Notes under the pieces: generated by a model | Database searches by the model: none | Told to the model about the DNA's origin: nothing | The model's input: only the letters and a program-made list of their open reading frames with translations | Origin: CAZCWX01 sp964502465 | GTDB taxonomy: Bacteria > Desulfobacterota > Binatia > Bin18 | Length of the DNA: 5,818 nucleotides | Reading direction: 5' to 3' | Assembly (NCBI GenBank): GCA_964502465.1 | Contig: CAZCWX010000223.1 | Span: 1 to 5,818, forward strand | Position numbers and translations under genes: made by a program | Part shown: positions 1-5,539 of the stretch, in pieces | How positions within the stretch are numbered: the stretch's first letter is position 1 | Layout: every line of letters starts with the position of its first letter

Positions 1-82
1 TGGCGAAGGCAGTGTGCTGGCGTTGCGGAATTCCTAACCTGTCACGTTTCTTAAAGATGACTGTCAGTAAAGAAGAGGTCGA

Positions 83-322
83 ATGGAAACGAAACTAACT
101 TTTAAGTACGATCGTGAAGCCGATATTCTCTATATCGATAAGAGGCCACCTTATGCAGAACAAGAATCCGAGGAACTCGGAGATGACATCATTGCTCGTC
201 TGAACCCAATTACAGGCCAAATTGAAAACCTCGAGGTTTTATTCTTTTCTACACGGCTTCTACGTAGTGACCTGTTTGAACTACCAATTGCAGCAGATTT
301 ACGGCTAACAGCAAAAAGCTAG
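83..322 (+). CDS. DUF2283 family small protein
   Basis: This is a 79-residue protein with the hallmark of the DUF2283 family: an N-terminal beta-hairpin motif YDREADILYI at residues 9-18, then an acidic stretch (residues 26-36) and a second motif IENLEVLFFSTRL at residues 47-59. The length is typical for the family. The start is supported by AAGAGG four bases upstream of the ATG. No catalytic residues, signal peptide or membrane segment are visible, so it is probably a small soluble cytoplasmic protein. DUF2283 members have no established biochemical role. They often sit beside small toxin-like or DUF4258 genes, but the 82 bases upstream are too short to show such a partner. The gene ends 29 bases before the hydrolase start and is probably co-transcribed with it. 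Confidence 0.85.
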   Translation: METKLTFKYDREADILYIDKRPPYAEQESEELGDDIIARLNPITGQIENLEVLFFSTRLLRSDLFELPIAADLRLTAKS

Positions 323-351
323 CGTAAATCTTGGATATGAGGGAAGACAGT

Positions 352-1209
352 ATGCTCAGCACCCGCTTTGCCCACCACACCACATTCGTCAACGATGTCC
401 GTCTTCATTACGTCACTGCCGGTCAGGGCGATCCGGTCGTCCTCCTGCATGGCTGGCCAGAGACCTGGTATCAGTGGCGGAAGATCATCCCAACTTTAGC
501 CGAGCAGTATACAGTGATCGTCCCAGACCTGCGTGGCCTCGGAGACTCGTCGAAGCCAGCCACCGGCTACGACAAACGTACCATTGCGGATGACATCTAC
601 AAGTTAGTCCAGAAACTTGGGTTCCAACGTATTTTTCTGGTTGGACACGATTGGGGCGGTCCGGTTGCGTATGCGTATGCCTGTGCGCATCCACACGAGG
701 TGCGCCGTTTAGTTATCCTTGATGTGCCTATTCCCGGAGGTGGGCTCGAGCAGATCCCACAGGCATCACCGCGTGGTGGCCTGTGGCACATTTCCTTTCA
801 TGGGGTGCGAGATCTCCCTGAGATCCTGGTGGCAGGAAAGGAACGCGAGTACCTCTCCTGGTTTTATCGAACAGCCTATAATCCTACCGCCATTAGTGAA
901 GAGGACATTGACGAGTATGTGCGCTGTTATTCTGCCCCAGGGGGAATGCGCGCCGGATTTGAATACTACCGCGCGTTTTGGACTGACGTTGCGCACAATA
1001 AAGAGCATGCCAAAACGAAGCTCACCATGCCAGTATTAGCGCTAGGGGGAAAATACAGTTTCGGCAAGCGTACGTTGACCTCAATGCAAGCACTGGCCGA
1101 GAATGTCCGTGGTGGAGAGATCGACCAGTGTGGCCACTGGGTCTCAGAGGAACAGCCTGATTATCTTCTTGAACAGCTCCTTGCGTTCTTTAGCGAAGAG
1201 CAGAAATAA
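352..1209 (+). CDS. Alpha/beta hydrolase, epoxide hydrolase-like
   Basis: This 285-residue protein has the layout of soluble epoxide hydrolases, which open epoxides to diols through an aspartyl-ester intermediate. The oxyanion-hole motif HGWPETWYQWR starts at residue 33. The nucleophile elbow GHDWGG is at 98-103, with Asp100 as nucleophile. The cap domain carries two candidate epoxide-activating tyrosines, about Tyr167 (EYLSWFY) and Tyr206 (FEYYRAFW). The C-terminal DQCGHWVSEEQP segment supplies His262. The aspartate nucleophile rules out a serine esterase. Haloalkane and fluoroacetate dehalogenases share the Asp-Trp elbow, but the paired cap tyrosines favour epoxide hydrolase. The charge-relay acid expected in the GGxxSFG segment is Lys-Tyr here (GGKYSFG), so the acid may instead be Asp124 after strand 6. 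The frame also opens at TTG 331 and ATG 337, but the GAGGGA ribosome binding site at 339-344 favours ATG 352. No signal peptide is seen. It follows the DUF2283 gene in one unit. Confidence 0.88.
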   Translation: MLSTRFAHHTTFVNDVRLHYVTAGQGDPVVLLHGWPETWYQWRKIIPTLAEQYTVIVPDLRGLGDSSKPATGYDKRTIADDIYKLVQKLGFQRIFLVGHDWGGPVAYAYACAHPHEVRRLVILDVPIPGGGLEQIPQASPRGGLWHISFHGVRDLPEILVAGKEREYLSWFYRTAYNPTAISEEDIDEYVRCYSAPGGMRAGFEYYRAFWTDVAHNKEHAKTKLTMPVLALGGKYSFGKRTLTSMQALAENVRGGEIDQCGHWVSEEQPDYLLEQLLAFFSEEQK

Positions 1210-1223
1210 CGAACCGCCATAAA

Positions 1224-1297
1224 TCCCCTCACCCTATTCCTCCTCCCCATCAGGTGGAGGGAGGAGAGCATTCGCAAACACGGGTGTGGGTGAGGGA
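1224..1297. repeat. Nested CCCTCACCC inverted repeat
   Basis: The outer arms CCCTCACCC (1226-1234) and GGGTGAGGG (1288-1296) are perfect complements over 9 bp. Inside them, CTCCTCCC (1240-1247) pairs with GGGAGGAG (1259-1266). The element begins 15 bases after the hydrolase stop. It resembles the pyrimidine-rich/purine-rich intergenic palindromes seen in many copies in some environmental bacteria. That resemblance is from memory, and only one copy is visible here. It could hinder read-through from the hydrolase, but no T-run follows, so it is not a classical intrinsic terminator. Confidence 0.6.
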
Positions 1298-1619
1298 GAT
1301 AATCCCATCCCCGACAGCAAAGTAGAATATGGGCGAGAGAGAATTGGGATTGACAGGCTTCCGGAGACCGAGGAGACTCATATCAAGAGTGCAGATCCGT
1401 CCATTTGCGCCGGCATAGTGCCAACGTCATAACCACATAACACAGGCGCATCACGTCACACAGTTTTCGCAGGCAGTAGTGAGTGGTCCTGCACTGCCGA
1501 GTTGCCTCCCCAGAAGCGGAGCCTGACGCCGACTTCAAGGTCAAGCTCCAGTCGATTCTCTACAGACACGAAGACGAACGTCAGGAGGAGGGTTCCCTAT
1601 CCCGGCTCGTATCCCTGGA
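1298..1619. other. Non-coding stretch, nothing recognised
   Basis: About 320 bases lie between the inverted repeat and the DUF4168 stop codon. Short open frames exist on both strands, but none has a convincing ribosome binding site or a recognisable motif. The longest plus-strand frame, from GTG 1483, runs into the antisense of the DUF4168 gene. A loose AATCCCA (1301-1307) / TGGGATT (1345-1351) complement is present but has a long loop. No tRNA or other structured RNA was recognised. It may be eroded coding sequence or the 3' flank of the two converging units. Confidence 0.4.
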
Positions 1620-2027
1620 TCAACTTGCTTTTTCCTTGGCGATCAGATCGAGGGCTCTCTTGGCAAGGACACCGTCGCTGTTCACAGCATTGAGAATCTG
1701 TGCATAGCCCTCCACGGTCATCCCCTGCTTTTCTACCGCTTCGACCATTTTTGCGTTAGCATCCTGCTGAATTTGCTGGGCTTGTTCAGGCTCCTGTGTA
1801 TTATTGAGAGCAGCCTCATGCGATACCCGTATAGCCTCGATTTCCACGTATGCCTTGGCAAAAGATTGTAGCTCTTCATCACTCACAGTTGTCTGAGGTT
1901 GTTGTGGTGGCTGCGTTGCTGGTGACGGCTGAGCAGCCTCTTGAGCGTATATCGCAGGAGTGCTCAGGAAGGTGAACAAACCGATAACGGCAATGAACAT
2001 AGTGATCCGGGCAACAAATTTTTGCAT
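1620..2027 (-). CDS. Secreted DUF4168 domain protein
   Basis: This 135-residue protein has a clear Sec signal peptide: basic MQKFVAR, a hydrophobic core through about residue 22, and a likely signal peptidase I site after AIYA at residue 28. A Pro/Gln/Thr-rich linker follows (31-48), then a DUF4168 domain (about 49-130). The domain begins SDEELQSFAKAYVEIEAIR and includes the IQQDANAKMVEAVEKQGM region, the conserved helical core of the family. The frame is open further upstream, but AGGAG at 2036-2040, eight bases before this ATG, and the signal peptide fix the start here. The product is probably a small periplasmic or exported helical protein. DUF4168 has no established function and I see no catalytic residues. 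The gene stands alone on the minus strand, downstream of a phosphoesterase remnant. Confidence 0.85.
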   Translation of the reverse strand: MQKFVARITMFIAVIGLFTFLSTPAIYAQEAAQPSPATQPPQQPQTTVSDEELQSFAKAYVEIEAIRVSHEAALNNTQEPEQAQQIQQDANAKMVEAVEKQGMTVEGYAQILNAVNSDGVLAKRALDLIAKEKAS

Positions 2028-2068
2028 ACACAATTCTCCTCTCAATCGGACCGCACTCTTTCTCTGCA

Positions 2069-2134
2069 CCGTGGCCTCTCTTCCTAGCTTCCAAGAGAGA
2101 CTTTCGCAGAGGAGGTGGTGAGCGAGGGCCACGG
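2069..2134 (-). promoter_or_regulatory. Structured leader upstream of DUF4168 gene
   Basis: In the probable 5' leader of the DUF4168 gene, CCGTGGCC (2069-2076) is the exact complement of GGCCACGG (2127-2134). Within that span, CTCTCTT (2076-2082) pairs with AAGAGAG (2093-2099) around a 10-base loop. The two helices compete only at base 2076. The outer loop is long, so the structure is a candidate rather than a demonstrated element. It could influence translation or stability of the DUF4168 message. It does not match a riboswitch class I know. Confidence 0.3.
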
Positions 2135-2214
2135 ATGATCACAAAAGAGAACATCATACAGCCTTCTCAGGTGCTTCTTCTCTTAGACCAGAAGCGGAGA
2201 AAAAAGTTCCCGGC

Positions 2215-2640
2215 CTAGAGCTGCGCCGGAAGGAGCGCTTCTGTGCCGAGATCGACGATTGCATCGCCAATTTCCAGCCCGGAGAGCGGCGTTGAGATGC
2301 CAGGATCGAGCGCAGTGCCGCTGTTCCCTACAACGAGTTGGGGCGGTCGCGTCGTGGTAAAGCTGAGGAGCTCAAACAGGTGGAGGTGTCCTGAGACCAC
2401 TATCTGTACCCCCACTGGGAGTGTATTGTCGGACGATGCTTGTAAGGTAGGGTTATCCCGAAAAAGCACCTCGTGACCGTTCTGTTCTCCTTCGTGACCG
2501 AACGCCCACAGGGGCCGATGCGTCAGCAGCCAGGCATTGCCCGCAGCCAGTGAGGATAACGCCGCAAACTGCGGCGCAATAAAGACAAGACCCTTCGCTT
2601 CGCTCAGGGTGACAAGGGGATGGATAAACTCCTTTTTCGA
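2215..2640 (-). pseudogene. C-terminal remnant of a metallophosphoesterase
   Basis: Read on the minus strand, 2640 to 2215 is open and encodes recognisable C-terminal blocks of a calcineurin-like metallophosphoesterase. NAWLLTHRPLWAFGHEG comes first (its THRP is at 2512-2523), then the metal-binding GHLH in SGHLHLFELLSF (2380-2391), then PPQLVVGNSGTALDP. The N-terminal half with the DxH and GDxxD/GNHE metal motifs is absent. The frame is closed by TAG at 2641-2643, and the SDR gene starts 60 bases further on. The only start available is an internal GTG at 2469, which falls after the THRP block. The frame ends soon after GDAIVDLGTE, so some C-terminal residues also seem to be missing. Homology appears to start near 2574. 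The preceding codons come from the GCTCAG repeat. It is almost certainly non-functional as a phosphoesterase. Confidence 0.72.
2584..2616. repeat. CTTCG..GCTCAG-type palindromic repeat, flanked by GACAAG
   Basis: ACCCT (2590-2594) and AGGGT (2606-2610) bracket the core TCGCTTCGCTC. The hexamer GACAAG occurs directly on both sides (2584-2589 and 2611-2616). The CCCTTCG..GCTCAGG skeleton matches the elements at 4998-5082, so this is probably a diverged solitary member of the same repeat class. It lies exactly where metallophosphoesterase homology begins. Confidence 0.55.
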
Positions 2641-2642
2641 CT

Positions 2643-2698
2643 ACACCTGGTATCAGCTTCCTTGCCGATGCCAGGTGTTTGTGTATCCTGTATAGGTG
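2643..2698 (+). promoter_or_regulatory. Palindrome and possible promoter of the SDR gene
   Basis: ACACCTGGTATC (2643-2654) pairs with GATGCCAGGTGT (2667-2678). This makes a 12-bp stem with one T-G wobble and a 12-base loop. A possible sigma-70 promoter overlaps its right arm: TTGCCG (2662-2667), a 16-base spacer, then TATCCT (2684-2689). Transcription would then begin within a few bases of the SDR start, giving a leaderless or nearly leaderless message, which fits the lack of a good Shine-Dalgarno. The palindrome is more likely a repressor operator than a terminator, because no plus-strand gene precedes it. The promoter match is weak. Confidence 0.35.
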
Positions 2699-3565
2699 AT
2701 GTCTGCTACTCCTGACCTGCAGGGCAAAGTGTATGTTGTCACTGGCGCAAGCTCGGGGATAGGGCGAGCAGCCGCACTCGCGCTTGCACGCCTGGGAGCG
2801 ACTGTGGCGCTCGTGTGTCGGAATCGCGAGCGGGCTGAGGAAACACAGGCGACAATTCGTACACAGACAGGCAACGACGCAGTCAATTTTTTTCTGGCGG
2901 ATCTTTCATCCCAGGACCAGATTCGTCGCCTTGCTCAAGAACTGTTGTCTTGCTATCCACACATACACGTACTGATTAATAATGCCGGTATCATTAACCT
3001 GAATCGTTCCACAACCGTTGATGGAATCGAGGCCGTCTTCGCCATCAATCACCTTGCGTACTTCCTGTTCACGAATCTGCTGCTTGAACGTCTCATTGCC
3101 AGTAAGCCATCCCGTATTATCAACGTCGCTTCAGGCGCGCACAGGTGGGGCACGCTTGATTTCAGTGATCTGCAAAACGAGCGTCGGTATCGTCCTTTCG
3201 AGGTGTACGGACAGTCTAAGCTCTGCAATATTCTTTTCACGCGCGAACTTGCCCGTCGCATCTCTGGCACCGGAGTCACAGCCAACTGCCTGCATCCCGG
3301 TGGCGTCGCCACTGGCCTGGGATGGAATAACGGCTGGTGGGCGGTCTTGATCGCCAAAACTCTCCGCCCTTTTCTCCGCACTGCAGAACAAGGAGCAGAT
3401 ACTGTCGTGTATGTAGCGACTTCGCCAGTAGGAGACGGAATGAGCGGCAAGTATTTTGACAACCGCCGCGAGCGCCAGCCATCTCCAGCGGCACAGGATG
3501 ACACAGTAGCACAGCGACTCTGGCAGATCAGTGCTGAGCTTACAGGACTTCCACCCTCAGCATAA
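2699..3565 (+). CDS. Short-chain dehydrogenase/reductase (SDR), retinol dehydrogenase-like
   Basis: This 288-residue classical SDR is an NAD(P)-dependent oxidoreductase acting on alcohol or carbonyl groups. The nucleotide-binding TGASSGIG is at 15-22. The basic VCRNRERAEE segment after strand 2 (about 39-48) suggests NADP(H) preference. Other visible elements are LADL at about 67-70 with Asp68 near the adenine, NNAG at 94-97, and a catalytic tetrad of Asn117 (FAINHL), Ser145 (NVASGAH), Tyr170 and Lys174 (YGQSK). LHPGGVATGL at 198-207 is the post-catalytic PG loop. The arrangement resembles the retinol dehydrogenase/WW-domain oxidoreductase-like branch; the substrate cannot be read from sequence. 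Length is normal and no truncation is seen. GTG 2696 lies directly before ATG 2699; I use the ATG, and either differs by one residue. No strong ribosome binding site is present. It is monocistronic and converges on the minus-strand membrane protein gene. Confidence 0.9.
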   Translation: MSATPDLQGKVYVVTGASSGIGRAAALALARLGATVALVCRNRERAEETQATIRTQTGNDAVNFFLADLSSQDQIRRLAQELLSCYPHIHVLINNAGIINLNRSTTVDGIEAVFAINHLAYFLFTNLLLERLIASKPSRIINVASGAHRWGTLDFSDLQNERRYRPFEVYGQSKLCNILFTRELARRISGTGVTANCLHPGGVATGLGWNNGWWAVLIAKTLRPFLRTAEQGADTVVYVATSPVGDGMSGKYFDNRRERQPSPAAQDDTVAQRLWQISAELTGLPPSA

Positions 3566-3569
3566 AAGC

Positions 3570-3596
3570 GCACGGCTGTGCATTCCTATTTTCTCT
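3570..3596. terminator. Weak convergent terminator candidate
   Basis: In the 36-base gap between converging stop codons, GCAC (3570-3573) and GTGC (3578-3581) form a short stem with a GGCT loop. On the plus strand a T-rich tail (ATTCCTATTTTCTC) follows, and on the minus strand the run CTTTTA follows. The stem is only four base pairs, so efficiency is doubtful. Position is the main argument. Confidence 0.25.
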
Positions 3597-3601
3597 CCTT
3601 C

Positions 3602-3982
3602 CTATCCATCCCGTCGCACGATAAGAATCTCAAATTTCCCCTGTGGCCCGATATACCACGAGGCGAACCAACTGGTGATACTGACAATCAATGCGCCAAA
3701 TAGCGCTGACCAAAAGCCAGTTAGCATGAATCCATCAAGCAGTGCAGCAACCAGCATCACCATGAGCGCGTTAATAACAAACAGAAAAATTCCCAACGTG
3801 AGAATCGTGATCGGCAATGTGAGAAAGATGAGTATCGGTCGGATCACCGCATTGACGATCCCCAGCAGGAAAGCCGCAAGTAAGAGCGCCCCACTACTGG
3901 TAAAAGAGAGCCCTGGCACAAGGGCAGAAGCGATCCATAAGCCGAGGGCATTGATGAGGGTACGGACAATGAATCCAGGCAT
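3602..3982 (-). CDS. Phage_holin_4_2 / YvlD-like membrane protein
   Basis: This 126-residue, very hydrophobic protein has four predicted membrane helices at about 3-20, 29-48, 52-74 and 88-108. It carries the family signature GIVNAVIRPILIFLTLPITI (41-60) followed by LTLGIFLFVINALM, which is diagnostic of the phage_holin_4_2 / YvlD family. A short basic cytoplasmic tail follows. Despite the family name, chromosomal members are usually not lysis proteins. Bacillus YvlD sits in an envelope-stress operon, but the role of this protein is unknown. The frame extends upstream to 4114 inside the crotonase gene, but CGAGGA at 3991-3996, eight bases before the ATG, and the conserved N-terminal helix support this start. 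It lies 58 bases after the crotonase stop on the same strand and may be co-transcribed with it. No phage genes are nearby. Confidence 0.87.
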   Translation of the reverse strand: MPGFIVRTLINALGLWIASALVPGLSFTSSGALLLAAFLLGIVNAVIRPILIFLTLPITILTLGIFLFVINALMVMLVAALLDGFMLTGFWSALFGALIVSITSWFASWYIGPQGKFEILIVRRDG

Positions 3983-4040
3983 CGAAAGTTTCCTCGCTTC
4001 AGGCTTCTCTATGTTCTTTTCAACCGTTATCAAACAGTCG

Positions 4041-4895
4041 CTATTTGGCTTCAAGCCACTGATTGAAACGGGGTGTGCGTTTTTCCTGAAATGCCTTGAG
4101 TCCTTCGCGCGCATCGGGATGGTGATCTGTCATTGCCGTCTTCGAGGCAATCTCATCGAGGGCCTGCGCAAAGGTTAACTCAGCCGCGTTGTAGAGAGAA
4201 CGCTTGAGCATCCGCATGGCTACTTGTGGTCCGTTCGCCAATTCTCGCGCACAGTCCATCGCCTGAGTCATCAGTTTGTCTGGTGACACAACCTCGTGCA
4301 CCAGGCCAAGTGCAAACGCTTCAGCCGCCGAAACAATCCGTTTGCGCATGAGGAAGTCCATGGTTTTTGCAACCCCCATGAGCTGTACCAGCAGAAACTG
4401 GCCGCCCTCGTCAGGCAACAGCCCAAAGCGGAGCGTGGCACTGCCTAAACGTGCTTCAGTTGAGGCGATGCGAAAATCGCAGGCTAACGCCAACGAAAAG
4501 CCGCTCTGAATAGCGACCCCGTTGATTGCCGCAATCGTCAGCTTATCCAGGTTCCGTACAGCCATATTCAATGGCTGAGAAAAGGCACGGAGCCCATTGT
4601 ACGTTCCCGTCGCATTGTGGTGTCCAGGCGGAATATCAGGAACGAGCGCGTGCGCTCTCCCCTCGCCAACCGGTCGGCCAGAAATGTCATCCCCCGCCGA
4701 GAATGCCCGTCCTGAACCAGTAAAGACCACAACACGAACGGCATCGTCCATTTGCGCCTGCAGCAGGGTTTCTACGAGGTCCCGTTTCAGGTGGTGAGTC
4801 ATGCCGTTGAGTCGCTCAGGTTGGTTAAAGGTCATCACCGCGATGCCTGGATCATGGATCGCTACTTCAAAGCCACGAAAATTTCCTGTTTGCAT
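4041..4895 (-). CDS. Enoyl-CoA hydratase/isomerase (crotonase) family protein
   Basis: This 284-residue protein has the crotonase fold, which binds acyl-CoA thioesters and stabilises an enolate in an oxyanion hole. AFSAGDD at 64-70 is the first oxyanion segment. NGVAIQSGFSLALACDFRIA (125-144) is the second and the hydrophobic signature. GLLPDEGGQFLL starts at 158, and the C-terminal helical EGLKAFQEKRTPRF fits acyl-CoA binding. Aligned by eye with rat mitochondrial hydratase, Glu144 is replaced by Ser134 and Glu164 by Thr154, so ordinary hydration is unlikely. Asp162 in PDEGG occupies the place of the acid used by PaaG-type isomerases and by 4-chlorobenzoyl-CoA dehalogenase. An isomerase or another crotonase reaction is therefore more plausible. 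Insertion 71-105 is His/Pro/Gly rich. The start is supported by AAGGGGA five bases upstream of ATG. Promoter and dyad lie just upstream. The membrane protein gene follows after 58 bases. Confidence 0.88.
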   Translation of the reverse strand: MQTGNFRGFEVAIHDPGIAVMTFNQPERLNGMTHHLKRDLVETLLQAQMDDAVRVVVFTGSGRAFSAGDDISGRPVGEGRAHALVPDIPPGHHNATGTYNGLRAFSQPLNMAVRNLDKLTIAAINGVAIQSGFSLALACDFRIASTEARLGSATLRFGLLPDEGGQFLLVQLMGVAKTMDFLMRKRIVSAAEAFALGLVHEVVSPDKLMTQAMDCARELANGPQVAMRMLKRSLYNAAELTFAQALDEIASKTAMTDHHPDAREGLKAFQEKRTPRFNQWLEAK

Positions 4896-4925
4896 ATAGT
4901 CCCCTTCAATAGAATTGTGGCTGTT

Positions 4926-4966
4926 ATGATTACGTGTTGTGTCCTCCTGGTCAACTCTAAGACCAG
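4926..4966 (-). promoter_or_regulatory. Promoter of crotonase gene with overlapping dyad operator
   Basis: On the minus strand a -35 hexamer TTGACC (4954-4949) is followed after 17 bases by AATCAT (4931-4926). This places the transcript start near 4919, about 24 bases before the ATG. A dyad CTGGTC (4947-4952) / GACCAG (4961-4966), six perfect base pairs with an 8-base centre, covers the -35. Such placement suits a repressor. The half-site resembles the FadR-type TGGTC/GACCA half-site, but the spacing is larger than that consensus. The promoter and operator are predictions by eye. Confidence 0.4.
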
Positions 4967-4997
4967 TTTGCTCTTCAGAAGGGCAGTGTGTATCCTC

Positions 4998-5082
4998 GTT
5001 CGCCCTTCGACATGCTCAGGACGAACGGAAAAATCAACTGCTGCATAAGAACCGTTCATGCTGAGCCTGTCGAAGCATGAAC
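4998..5082. repeat. REPIN-like inverted pair of palindromic repeats
   Basis: Two 31-base elements, 4998-5028 and 5052-5082, lie in inverted orientation around a 23-base A-rich spacer. After reverse-complementing the second, 25 of 31 positions agree, including the core CTTCGACA.GCTCAG and the end GAACGG. Each element is itself a near-palindrome. The second has nine perfectly paired end bases (GTTCATGCT/AGCATGAAC). The first has GTTCG and CGAAC ends. The arrangement is that of a REPIN, a pair of REP sequences mobilised by a RAYT transposase. No transposase is in the window. The element sits between the divergent crotonase and membrane protein promoters. Confidence 0.75.
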
Positions 5083-5126
5083 ACGTATTGTCCAAGACGA
5101 ATTGCAACCTGGTATGAGACATAGGC

Positions 5127-5156
5127 TAGACAGTTTTCATCTCTCTCGTTTATATG
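5127..5156 (+). promoter_or_regulatory. Possible promoter of the small membrane protein gene
   Basis: TAGACA (5127-5132) matches the -35 consensus at five of six positions. TATATG (5151-5156), 18 bases further on, matches the -10 at four of six. A start near 5163 would leave a 36-base leader before the ATG at 5199. The T-rich spacer is compatible with a sigma-70 promoter. This is prediction by eye. Confidence 0.3.
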
Positions 5157-5198
5157 CCGCTGTGCAAGGCTGCATACTGGATAAGCCATAGGGGTGTT

Positions 5199-5456
5199 AT
5201 GCCTTCAGATTTTACCCGTGGGATAAAATTCGGTATGGGATGTGCCTTGGGGGCCGGTTTTATTCTCATCCTGCTGCTGTTGGGCTTTTCCATGTGTGCA
5301 GGCGAATTGCAACGGCGCATGATCGAGCACATGAAAGAACAGATGGAAGAGCTGAGGCCACGCGAAACTCCGCCTGACCCCGAAGGTGATCGGGTTCATC
5401 TCCTCTACCACCGTAAGCTAATGGGTTTGCCTTCTGTTGCGAATTCACATAGTTAG
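5199..5456 (+). CDS. Small single-pass membrane protein, unknown function
   Basis: This 85-residue protein is not recognised as a known family. A short basic N-terminus (MPSDFTRGIK) precedes one strong membrane helix at about residues 11-33, which begins with a glycine-rich GMGCALGAGF and continues ILILLLLGFSMC. An amphipathic, charged helix (ELQRRMIEHMKEQMEELRPR, 36-55) with coiled-coil potential follows, then a proline-rich, polar tail. The frame is open upstream to 5154, but AGGGG at 5190-5194 just before ATG 5199 and the charge pattern favour this start. The helix lies too far from a cleavage motif to be a clear signal peptide, so a membrane anchor is more likely. Two cysteines, Cys15 and Cys33, are near the helix ends. 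It is followed after 83 bases by the hydantoinase-type gene on the same strand. Confidence 0.65.
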   Translation: MPSDFTRGIKFGMGCALGAGFILILLLLGFSMCAGELQRRMIEHMKEQMEELRPRETPPDPEGDRVHLLYHRKLMGLPSVANSHS

Positions 5457-5539
5457 TACGCCCTCAGAGAGGGGAATTGTGAGCGGCGCGAGAAGTATCT
5501 CTACTCTTCCCCTGACTGTAACCGGATGGGGAAACAGTG

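Noticed and set aside
1..82. Possible end of an upstream gene, for example a toxin or DUF4258 partner of DUF2283
   Set aside because: Three short open frames run in from the edge, but none shows a recognisable motif in so few codons.
719..1039. 106-codon plus-strand frame inside the hydrolase gene
   Set aside because: It is an alternative frame within a well-supported coding sequence and has no independent signals.
1483..1707. 74-codon plus-strand frame starting at GTG
   Set aside because: It has no ribosome binding site or known motif, and its second half is antisense to the DUF4168 coding region.
3602..3982. Phage holin implying a prophage
   Set aside because: The family name is historical. 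The protein matches widespread chromosomal YvlD-like proteins, and no lysin, integrase or structural phage gene is present.
3531..4178. 215-codon plus-strand open frame
   Set aside because: It is antisense to the membrane protein gene and part of the crotonase gene, and overlaps the SDR end. It has no recognisable domain, and both opposite frames carry clear family motifs.
4752..5048. 98-codon plus-strand frame across the crotonase start and the repeat
   Set aside because: It is antisense to the crotonase N-terminus, then reads through the promoter and palindromic repeat. The product is composed of repeat-derived sequence.
5474..5486. GAATTGTGAGCGG, identical to the left part of the E. coli lac operator
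   Set aside because: The symmetric right half (ATAACAATT) is absent and no LacI-type gene is visible. A 13-base match is most likely chance, though vector contamination could be excluded by checking flanking sequence.
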